Source: Fervidibacter sinensis
GTDB lineage: Bacteria; Armatimonadota; Fervidibacteria; Fervidibacterales; Fervidibacteraceae
NCBI GenBank assembly: GCA_032161045.1
Contig: JAVHTH010000001.1
DNA: 64,000 nt
Strand: one strand, 5' to 3'
This document shows, one piece after another, positions 44,372 to 51,686 of this stretch (position 1 is the stretch's first letter; every line of letters starts with the position of its first letter). Both the position numbers and the translations under genes were made by a program. The notes under the pieces were generated by a model, which searched no databases, had not been told where the DNA came from, and saw only the letters and a program-made list of their open reading frames with translations.

Positions 44372-45634
44372 ATGGTGATTAAGGACAAGGGGCAATTTTT
44401 AGCAAAGGCAAAAGCCCTGATTGCCCAAAACATTCAAGGCAGAACTTTCTTCACCAGAGGCGATTTGATCAGGTTCATCAGCCTTGACCCCAATATTGAA
44501 GAAAGCGTTGACCACCTCGTCACCCTCCAAACCCTAACCGAGCGGAGATACATTGACTGGTTTGAAGAGCCAGACAGGGGCAGGTTTCATCCCAAAGCGC
44601 CAGCGAACTTAAACTCAGTTTGGGATATCGCATCAATCCCACCGAGCAGTTTCGTCTCCGACACGCAAATTTACCCAATCGCAGGGAGTCAGCAAATTTT
44701 CCCTTGCTCAATTTGCTCAGGAACGGGAGAGTTAACTGTTGCTTGCCGCCCTTGTGAGGGCAGCGGAAGGAGAATTTGCTACCGATGCTCTGGAACTGGA
44801 AGCGAAGTTTGCAGCAGTTGCAACGGCTCGGGAACAAGGGTTGGGTTCAATGACAGGTTGGAAAGGTGCTCAAGTTGTGATGGCAGTGGACGAAGGATTT
44901 GCTATTCCTGCAATGGCAGGGGTGGAGAAGTTTGCGACTTTTGTCGTGGAACTGGAAGGGTCATTGAGCGCTGCTCAAGATGTGATGGAGTCGGAAGGTT
45001 GATTAGGTATCAAGCGGTTGTTTGCGAATTCAAGCCCCATGAGTTCACCGAAGTCGTTTCACGATGGGGTTTACCCTTGAAGGAAATGAAAGCAGCAGAA
45101 GCGAGTAGCACATGGCAAACAAACATTCAACCATCTTTACCCTTAAGTTTCAGCCAATTCCCTCAAGAGGTTCAAGGCGCCATAAACTCAGTCGCCAGCC
45201 AAGCGAAGGGATTAGAAGTGGGCGATACTCGTTTGATTCGCACACAACTAAGTGTAAAGGCAGTTCCAGTTGCTCATGTCTCTTTCCGCCTTCACGGCGT
45301 TCCCGGTGACGCTTGGTTTTTGGGCAAAGATTTCCAACGAGTTTTCATCCCCAAAGTTCCCTTCACCTTTGAAACTTGGCTCAGGCTGAAGGATTGGATT
45401 TCGGTCGGCTTGGTAATTTTGAGCCTTTTGGGCTTTGTCGGTTTCGCCCTTACTGCCCCTACCATCTACTCCTACGGTTCAGATAACATGTTTTGGCTTT
45501 TACTCTTCTGTTGCGCAATTTGGGTCATCTCAGGAGTGATTTTGCTCGTCCGCAGATTAATCGCTGGACTTATTCTTTTCGCTGTCACTATCTCCATCCT
45601 TGCAGCGTTAATTTATTGGGTATGGGCAAAATAA
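44372..45634 (+). CDS. DnaJ-type zinc-finger membrane protein
   Basis: In this 420-residue protein, residues ~1-75 are a helical winged-like domain. Residues ~112-210 are a DnaJ cysteine-rich region with about nine CxxC(x)GxG elements (for example CSICSGTGE, CYRCSGTG, CSSCNGSG, CDFCRGTG), more than the four of true DnaJ. A soluble beta domain follows, and the C terminus has three to four transmembrane segments (from about 345). There is no J domain, so it is not a co-chaperone; zinc-finger protein binding at the membrane is likely. It overlaps none of its neighbours and starts 7 bases after the broken small gene. Confidence 0.72.
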   Translation: MVIKDKGQFLAKAKALIAQNIQGRTFFTRGDLIRFISLDPNIEESVDHLVTLQTLTERRYIDWFEEPDRGRFHPKAPANLNSVWDIASIPPSSFVSDTQIYPIAGSQQIFPCSICSGTGELTVACRPCEGSGRRICYRCSGTGSEVCSSCNGSGTRVGFNDRLERCSSCDGSGRRICYSCNGRGGEVCDFCRGTGRVIERCSRCDGVGRLIRYQAVVCEFKPHEFTEVVSRWGLPLKEMKAAEASSTWQTNIQPSLPLSFSQFPQEVQGAINSVASQAKGLEVGDTRLIRTQLSVKAVPVAHVSFRLHGVPGDAWFLGKDFQRVFIPKVPFTFETWLRLKDWISVGLVILSLLGFVGFALTAPTIYSYGSDNMFWLLLFCCAIWVISGVILLVRRLIAGLILFAVTISILAALIYWVWAK

Positions 45635-45657
45635 CCGAGGAAAGGTGGGCTTTAAAG

Positions 45658-47061
45658 ATGCAGGTGAGCACGAAATCGTCACTTGCAATTTTCGTCTACC
45701 CATTCATCTTTGAGGGAGTAAGTCTTGAGTCGTTGAGGAAAGCGATAGAACAAACAAAAGTGAGGGGCAGAGAGGGCGAAATAGCAATTTGGCAGAAGGC
45801 TTCTTTCCCAAAAGACGATTTGCTCTCCCATGTTGAGCGATACTTGAACCCACCAGAAGAAACAGCCCCAACGGCACTGCTTTGGGAAATGAACGGCAAT
45901 GCCCTTCAATCACCGTCAGGATTGGGAGCAAATTGCGATTGGAAAATGTCCGTAGATGGCAAAAAGCAAATTGCTTTTAAATTCAAAGATGTGAAACTTG
46001 CCCTGTTCCGAATCGGTGTTGGCTTCATAAATTTTGAAACTTGCCTTGACAGTAACTCCATTGACGATTGGCTTGACTTTTTGCACTTCTTCAGGTTTGC
46101 AGGAGGTCAAAGAGGCGTGAGGTTGAAAGCGGAAAGGAAAACGGGCAAAGAGCAAACCGAACCCTTCTTCCCATCAATCGCAGGAAGGACGGAAAAGCAT
46201 CCCGACGGCACTGGCACTTTGATGGACATCGTTTCGCCTTTGCTGCAAGCATTAGCGAAAAAGGAATGGTGGCAAGAAGTTTTCATCCCGAAACAACTTA
46301 TCCCTTTCGCTACCATCTTCGTGGACAAGGACAATTTGACCGAAAATGAGGTTGCTAAGTTGATTTACCGAGTCCGCAACTTTTTCCCTTCAACCCGTGA
46401 GATCTCGCCCTCTTGTGATGACCTGAGGTTTGACCATCCGTCCTTGCTGTCATATGCCGATAAGATGTGGTTCATCTTCTCTCATGAGGGCGGTGCTTTT
46501 CTCGCCTTCAACGCTCCCCAAACCGATTTCTTCCGCCGTGAACTTCCTAACCACCTTAGAGACCAATACTTCCTCCTCTTTCTTCTTGCCCTTCATCAAA
46601 AGTTTGCCCTAATGCGCCTTTCCCAAGAAGTTTCAGAACACTGGTTGAAAGGAAGCACCTTTGAAAGGTCAAGGATTTTTGAACGAATAAGAAACAATTT
46701 GCTGGACTTCACCGCAAGGGGTTACTTCGCTCAAGTCATGCAAAGGGAACACCACCACCGTGTCTACAGAAAGTTGCAGGAGGTGCTTCAAATTGAGCAA
46801 CTCTACCGAGAGGTTAGCGATGAAGTCAGGGAGATGCACGAGTATCTTGTTGCCGAACAAACCAAAAGGTTGGAGGAGAGGTTAAACCTTTTTGCAACTT
46901 TCATCGGCGTCCCTACTTTGGTCTTCGGTTTCCTGAGCATCAACCTCTACGGCATTACAGCGAAAGAAGAAGGTTTGCCGTTATTGACAGCAATTCTCTT
47001 CGGTGTCATAAGTTTTTGCGCAGGTGGAATCATATGGCTGATTCTGCGCAAGCGGGGGTGA
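45658..47061 (+). CDS. large protein with CorA-like C-terminal membrane domain
   Basis: In this 467-residue protein, the first ~370 residues are soluble. A long helix follows (LQEVLQIEQLYREVSDEVREMHEYL), then two transmembrane segments at the end (LFATFIGVPTLVFGFLSI and LLTAILFGVISFCAGGIIWLIL). This is the layout of CorA/ZntB transporters: cytoplasmic funnel, stalk helix, two C-terminal segments. However, the pore signature GMN is replaced by SIN in LSINLYG. CorA-like proteins occur as membrane effectors in type III CRISPR and other defence loci. I chose the ATG at 45658 (AGGTGGG eight bases upstream); 45622 is an alternative. It ends six bases before the NACHT gene. Confidence 0.6.
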   Translation: MQVSTKSSLAIFVYPFIFEGVSLESLRKAIEQTKVRGREGEIAIWQKASFPKDDLLSHVERYLNPPEETAPTALLWEMNGNALQSPSGLGANCDWKMSVDGKKQIAFKFKDVKLALFRIGVGFINFETCLDSNSIDDWLDFLHFFRFAGGQRGVRLKAERKTGKEQTEPFFPSIAGRTEKHPDGTGTLMDIVSPLLQALAKKEWWQEVFIPKQLIPFATIFVDKDNLTENEVAKLIYRVRNFFPSTREISPSCDDLRFDHPSLLSYADKMWFIFSHEGGAFLAFNAPQTDFFRRELPNHLRDQYFLLFLLALHQKFALMRLSQEVSEHWLKGSTFERSRIFERIRNNLLDFTARGYFAQVMQREHHHRVYRKLQEVLQIEQLYREVSDEVREMHEYLVAEQTKRLEERLNLFATFIGVPTLVFGFLSINLYGITAKEEGLPLLTAILFGVISFCAGGIIWLILRKRG

Positions 47062-47067
47062 AAAATT

Positions 47068-48609
47068 TTGGTTTGCCCAAATTGCGGGAAGGAAATGTTT
47101 CGTGGGGAAAAATTTTGGGTTTGCGGAAATTGTGGCTCAAGTGTCCCTATTGAGCAGCAACCCATCCTCAAACCGCTTCCCTCTGACCATCCTTTCTCCC
47201 ACCTTATCGGAGAACTTCCGACCCCTATCGCTTTCGTCCTTTACGAATTCTTCGCTGAAAGCCATCCATACATCGCCCTTCACCGACTTTGCGATGCTGC
47301 CGAGATAATAACCCGCTTCTTCACCATCATTACTTTAAGCGATTTGCTCAGGCAACACGGTCAATTCCCTGAGCCCGTCCAAGACGCCTTGACAGAAAAG
47401 ATAGAGAGACCGACTTTCGGCGCTTGGAAGGAATTGCTGCAAATTGCTTGCCAGAATTTGAAAGGTTGCTTCGTTGACGAGTTGCCCGAATTTGTCAAAG
47501 AGCAATGGCTTCCCGCTTTGGGCAGCGGTTCCGATAATCCAGAGAAAGCCATAATCGCTTTGCGAAATTTCATAGTCCACTCCGCTCGTCTTCCCCAACA
47601 CCAAGCCCAAGAACTCCTTGATGCCCATCGGGAAAAGTTTGAGAATTTGGTGAAAGGGCTCTCCTTTCTCACCAACCACCATTTAGTTGCTTGCACGAAA
47701 GAGGGAGGGCTCATTCTGCTGAAGGGTTTGCCAGTAAGTGAAGGTTTCCATGAGTTTAAAGAGCCCGTCAGTTTTGAAACCGAGCCAGAAAGGGTTTACC
47801 TGCTCAAAGGGACGGAGGGTTTGGATTTGTTTCCCCTCCACGCCTTCACCGAAATTTTGCAACTTAAGGAAGGCACAGAAGAGAGACTTGAGGAAGTTGC
47901 ACCGCAGGTTTACTTTAGGCTGAGCGAGAGAGGCTATCTGGAGTTTGTCCCGTTCAGCCAAAAAGCAGCGTTCAGCCAACTGAGGGGCTCTGTTTACGAA
48001 CGCTTCCGACAAATTTTCCGCCTTGAAGAGTGGAGGGCAAAAAAGAGGAAGGAAAGGGAAGAGAAAGGACTGTTGGTTGGGTTTGAGGAACGAATTGCCG
48101 AGTTGACGGAAGTTTTCGTCGGAAGAGAAGAGCATGTTGAAAAAGTCAAGGAAGCCATCAAGGCTGCAGAAAGCGGAGTTTTGTGGATTTCTGGAAAGCC
48201 GGGCGTTGGCAAATCCGCTTTGATGGCTAAACTGGCAAGGGATTATCAAGGTCAGCAGCATTATATCACCTTCCCCTACTTCTTCCGCATCGGGGAAATT
48301 AGATGCTCAAAAGGCGAGTTTCTCTCTTCCGCACTGAGATTTTTGGGCTCAGTTCTGGGAAGGAAAATAGAGCCAGAAAGGGAATTGCCCGAAAGAGAAA
48401 GGCAATTCGTTGAGGTTGTCAAGGAAGTTGCAACGACGAAGGGAAAGAAGGTTCTCTTTTTGATTGACGGCTTGGACGAAATTTGGCGGAAGGGAGAGGA
48501 TTTTATTCGGCTGCCCTTCTCATGGCTCAAGGTGAAAGGATCGTCTGGGTTTGCGCAGGAAGACCCGAGGCTGGGTTGGAAAAGGAGATGGAAATCAGAG
48601 GGGCGATAA
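47068..48609 (+). CDS. zinc ribbon / HEPN-like / NACHT ATPase, N-terminal part of split gene
   Basis: The 513-residue frame starts with a zinc ribbon (CPNC at 3-6, CGNC at 19-22). A helical domain at about 50-200 follows, including LRNFIVHSARLP with Arg166 and His171 in an Rx4H arrangement as in HEPN RNases. Residues ~350 on are a STAND/NACHT P-loop ATPase: Walker A GKPGVGKS (376-383) and Walker B LFLIDGLDE (Asp467, Asp470, Glu471). The frame is lost near 48515: the natural continuation LMAQGERIVWVCAGRP is in the -1 frame, encoded from about 48516. It starts at TTG after GGGGGTG, directly after the CorA-like gene. Confidence 0.78.
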   Translation: MVCPNCGKEMFRGEKFWVCGNCGSSVPIEQQPILKPLPSDHPFSHLIGELPTPIAFVLYEFFAESHPYIALHRLCDAAEIITRFFTIITLSDLLRQHGQFPEPVQDALTEKIERPTFGAWKELLQIACQNLKGCFVDELPEFVKEQWLPALGSGSDNPEKAIIALRNFIVHSARLPQHQAQELLDAHREKFENLVKGLSFLTNHHLVACTKEGGLILLKGLPVSEGFHEFKEPVSFETEPERVYLLKGTEGLDLFPLHAFTEILQLKEGTEERLEEVAPQVYFRLSERGYLEFVPFSQKAAFSQLRGSVYERFRQIFRLEEWRAKKRKEREEKGLLVGFEERIAELTEVFVGREEHVEKVKEAIKAAESGVLWISGKPGVGKSALMAKLARDYQGQQHYITFPYFFRIGEIRCSKGEFLSSALRFLGSVLGRKIEPERELPERERQFVEVVKEVATTKGKKVLFLIDGLDEIWRKGEDFIRLPFSWLKVKGSSGFAQEDPRLGWKRRWKSEGR

Positions 48610-51035
48610 AAGTTTTCGGCGAAGAAGGATTGCCACCTTTGAAGGAAAATGCAGTTAGGGCAATGCTCATTGAACATTTAGGGAGGCTGAAGTATGAACT
48701 GTTTGAGCGAGACGATGAAGAAGGGAGAAACAGGTTCATTGAAGTGGTGACGAAGAAATCGCAGGGTTTGCCCTTGTATGTTCGGATGGTGGTTGAGGAT
48801 TTGAAGGCGGGAAAGTGGACAATTAACGACGAGGATAAGTTGCCAGAAGGTTTGGAGGCTTACTTTGATGACATCTTGGAAAGGTTGAGGGTAAGCGATG
48901 TGGGAAGCGTTTTGACCCCAATGTTCTGCCTTTTGGCTTGGGCGAAAGAACCTTTAAGCGACGAAAACATAAAGTATCTCCTGAAGACGCACCACCTTAG
49001 CGGGTCAAGGGAATGGGATGATTTGGTCAGGAAAGCCTTTGAGCAAGGGCACATAATGTTGCAGAGGCAGGAAAACAGAGATGGGGAATTGGGATGGGCG
49101 TTTTACCATGAGTCGTTCAGGGAACATTTGCTCGGCAGCGATGAGGTTAAGTTAAACCTTGAATGGGCACAAAGAAGGTGGCTTGAAGTAGGCAAAAGTT
49201 GGGAGAGTTTGGAGAAAGAAGAGCCAAGTTTGTTCCGATACATTTTGCGCCACTACGCTGAACATCTAAGTGACGCCGTAACTTCGGAGGGCGAGGCTCC
49301 TGCCGAGCCATTACAATCTCTGTTTGACCTTGCCCGAAACGAAAAATTTGCACAAACGCAACAAAAAGTTTTGCCCCACGAACCCGATTTGCCCCTTAAA
49401 ACCATCCAACTCGCACTTGATGCTGCCATTGAAACCGACTTGCCAAAAGAGATGGCTGAGATGGTTTTAAGGCATGTTCTAACAATTGAAATTGCAGAGA
49501 CGCCTTTGCAGGCGCAAAGGAGGGGAGAAAGCGAGAGGGCGATAGGGTTGGCGAAGCAATGGCTTGAGAGGGATTACAAACTGGGAACTTTGTGGCTTTT
49601 GCTTTTGGCTTGGTCATGGGAGGTCAGAGGGGAAAGGGAGTTGGCAAAAAGGTGCTTGAAGGAGATTTCTCAATGGTGGCAAGGGAAAACGCTGGAGAAG
49701 TTGGGAGTATGGCAAAGTGACACGGCGAAGTTTTTGCTTGGGGAGTTGGTAGAAGTTGAAGGTTGTGCGGAAGTAGGGTTGCAAGTGCTGAGGGATGAAG
49801 ATTTGAAAGACCTTGCTCATCAATTGGCTCGGAAAGGGAAGTTTGAAAAGGCGTTAGAAGTAGCGAAAGGGATTGAGTATGCAGGAGGGCGTTCAAGTGC
49901 GCTTGTAGCAATTGTGGAAGAGATGGCGAAGATAGAGATGATGGAGAGAATAAAGGAAGTTTTTGAAAAAGCAATAGAAGTAGTGAAAGGGATTGAGGAT
50001 GCAGGATATCGCTCAGAGACGCTTGGAGAAATTACGGTAGAGATAGCAAAGGTAGGGAAGTTTGATGAAGCATTGGAAATTGCGAAAGGAATTGAGGATG
50101 CAGTGGAACGCTCATGGGCGCTTAGCGCAATTGCGGGAGAGATGGCGAAGGCAGGAGAGTTTGAGAGGGCATTGGAAGTAGCGAAAGGGATTGAGGGTTC
50201 ATTGTGGCGCTCATGGGCGCTTAGAGAAATTGCGAAAGAGATGGCGAAGACAGAGATGATGGAGAGGACAAAGGAAGTTTTTGATGAAGCAAAAGAAGTT
50301 GCGAAAGAGATTGAGGATGCAAAAGGGCGTTCATGGGCGCTTAGAGAAATTGTGGGAGAGATGGCGAAGGTAGGGAAGTTTGATGAAGCGTTAGAAGTTG
50401 CGGAAGGGATTGAGGATGCATGGAGGCGCTCAGCGGCGCTTAGAGCAATTGCGGGAGAGATGGCGAAGGTAGGGATGAGTGAGAGGGCAAAAGAAGTTTT
50501 TGAAGAGGCGATGGAAGTTGCAAAAGGGATTGAGGATGCATGGTGGCGCTCAGCGGCGCTTGCAGAAATTGCGGGAGAGATGGCGAAGGCAGGAGAGTTT
50601 GATAGGGCATTGGAAGTAGCGAAAGGGATTGAGGATGCATGGTGGCGCTCAGGGACGCTTAGAGCAATTGCGGGAGAGATGGCGAAGGCAGGGATGAGGG
50701 AAAGAGCGGAAGAAGCGATAAAGCAAGCATGGGAAGCAGCACAACAAACAGCCAGTTTTTACACTCTCTGGGAAGTTGCAGAAACTGCTGCCGAAATTGG
50801 CTTGACACAAAAAGCCATTGAATTTGCACGACAAATCGCTGGGGAAAGGACATGGGGTTTGTGGAGAGTTTTGTATGCTTTGACTGGAAGGGGAGAAAAG
50901 GACGGTGTGAAGGGTTTATTGGCTCTTTGCGGTTGGGCTATGGAAACTGCCATTCATGCATGCGAATGTCTCATCCGCCTTTACCCTTCCCATGTCGTTT
51001 CCATCGCAGAAGTAGTTCATGAGTTGGCAAGTTAA
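48483..51035 (+). CDS. NACHT C-terminal part with 33-residue helical repeats (split gene)
   Basis: This frame carries the rest of the NACHT protein. It should join the upstream frame near 48516, so the first ~11 residues shown by this frame are not real. Residues up to ~270 are the NTPase end and winged-helix region (RIVWVCAGRPE; YVRMVVEDLKAGKW; WAFYHESFREHLL). From about residue 400 a solenoid of 33-residue repeats follows, consensus AKGIEDAxxRSxALxxIAxEMAKxGxFxxALEV, likely the ligand sensor. The total restored protein is about 1,355 residues. The short in-frame repeat SEGEAPAEP is inserted at 49284. It ends just before the second repeat array. Confidence 0.75.
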   Translation: MAEGRGFYSAALLMAQGERIVWVCAGRPEAGLEKEMEIRGAIKVFGEEGLPPLKENAVRAMLIEHLGRLKYELFERDDEEGRNRFIEVVTKKSQGLPLYVRMVVEDLKAGKWTINDEDKLPEGLEAYFDDILERLRVSDVGSVLTPMFCLLAWAKEPLSDENIKYLLKTHHLSGSREWDDLVRKAFEQGHIMLQRQENRDGELGWAFYHESFREHLLGSDEVKLNLEWAQRRWLEVGKSWESLEKEEPSLFRYILRHYAEHLSDAVTSEGEAPAEPLQSLFDLARNEKFAQTQQKVLPHEPDLPLKTIQLALDAAIETDLPKEMAEMVLRHVLTIEIAETPLQAQRRGESERAIGLAKQWLERDYKLGTLWLLLLAWSWEVRGERELAKRCLKEISQWWQGKTLEKLGVWQSDTAKFLLGELVEVEGCAEVGLQVLRDEDLKDLAHQLARKGKFEKALEVAKGIEYAGGRSSALVAIVEEMAKIEMMERIKEVFEKAIEVVKGIEDAGYRSETLGEITVEIAKVGKFDEALEIAKGIEDAVERSWALSAIAGEMAKAGEFERALEVAKGIEGSLWRSWALREIAKEMAKTEMMERTKEVFDEAKEVAKEIEDAKGRSWALREIVGEMAKVGKFDEALEVAEGIEDAWRRSAALRAIAGEMAKVGMSERAKEVFEEAMEVAKGIEDAWWRSAALAEIAGEMAKAGEFDRALEVAKGIEDAWWRSGTLRAIAGEMAKAGMRERAEEAIKQAWEAAQQTASFYTLWEVAETAAEIGLTQKAIEFARQIAGERTWGLWRVLYALTGRGEKDGVKGLLALCGWAMETAIHACECLIRLYPSHVVSIAEVVHELAS
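49284..49310 (+). repeat. dispersed repeat inserted in coding frame (SEGEAPAEP)
   Basis: A GC-rich palindromic element (core GAGGCTCCTGCCGAGCC) lies inside the NACHT gene and reads in frame as SEGEAPAEP between two helical segments. A related copy sits in frame at 59938-59964 in the glycosidase-like gene, and intergenic relatives lie at 22678 and 56301. Confidence 0.75.
49830..50705 (+). repeat. direct DNA repeats of 99 bp coding for the helical solenoid
   Basis: Near-identical 99-bp units (for example those beginning GAGGATGCA at 50532 and 50631) are repeated, some enlarged by an extra segment encoding MMERxKEVFEEA-type helices. Similarity is at the nucleotide as well as protein level, so the solenoid grew by recent duplication or gene conversion. 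Confidence 0.8.
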
Positions 51036-51041
51036 GAAGTC

Positions 51042-51227
51042 GTATGGGCACATGAAATGTGCCCGAAAAGAAGCGGGCGGATTTCATCCGCCCCTACAGC
51101 GGCGATTGTGCGGGCACATGGAATTTGCCCGAAAAGAAGTGGGCGGGTTTCACCCGCCCCTACAACGATTGTATGGGCGCATGAAATGTGCCCGAAAAAG
51201 GCGGGCAGGTTTTACCTGCCCCTACAT
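51042..51227. repeat. second double-hairpin repeat array (three units)
   Basis: Three tandem units of about 60 bases are of the same family as 42241-42493: GGGCACAT/ATGTGCCC hairpin, spacer, GGGCGGAT/ATCCGCCC or GGGCAGGT/ACCTGCCC hairpin, then CCCCTACA. It starts 7 bases after the NACHT stop and ends 53 bases before the tmRNA 3' end. With the first array it brackets the 42.5-51.0 kb genes. Confidence 0.85.
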
Positions 51228-51280
51228 AGGTGAAGTTGGTTCTCAACAGTGTTTTTCAGCGAGGGGCGAAAACAAAAAAT

Positions 51281-51621
51281 TGGTGGAGGCGGCGGGAATT
51301 GAACCCGCGTCCGGGAAGGCTGATGCATCGGTGCCTACGAGCGTAGCGTCGCCATCCCCTCTCGTGGCGGGTCGCCGCGACGCTGGTTCCCCGCCACCAA
51401 GCCCGCATTGGTCTTTGTCGCTGCTTAGCGGGCGTCAGCAGCGACGCACCCGGCTCTGTGAACCCGACCCTGAAGCCACCGGGCGAACTTCAGGCGGGCT
51501 GCTGCGTTTTATTACGCAGCCAAAGCAACAGGAGCCGCACTTATTTTGGTTGGCTGTTAACGGGAGCCACCCGGCTCGCCACCGATGCCTCGTTCCTTCC
51601 CGTCGAGCCCAAATCGCCCCC
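51281..51621 (-). ncRNA. ssrA: tmRNA (SsrA)
   Basis: This is a 341-nt transfer-messenger RNA on the minus strand. The 5' end GGGGGCG pairs with CGCCTCC before the encoded ACCA. The T arm GGGTTCAATTCCC and the upstream GGGCTCGACGGGA element are typical of ssrA. The tag frame ends in Val-Ala-Leu-Ala-Ala followed by two TAA codons (51515-51529 encode VALAA), the usual degradation signal; in that frame the sequence before it reads PTKISAAP, with a TAA five bases further up. I cannot fix the resume codon by eye. Several GC-rich hairpins between tag and 3' end fit pseudoknots. It rescues stalled ribosomes. Confidence 0.92.
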
Positions 51622-51686
51622 ACTTTTTTCGCTGTCAAAGTGGCATTTTTATTTTGCCACAAATTTGGCATCAACGAAACATTGGC

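Noticed and set aside
48500..48530. Programmed -1 frameshift site in the NACHT gene
   Set aside because: No X-XXY-YYZ slippery heptamer in the right phase and no obvious stimulatory hairpin; mutation or assembly error is simpler.
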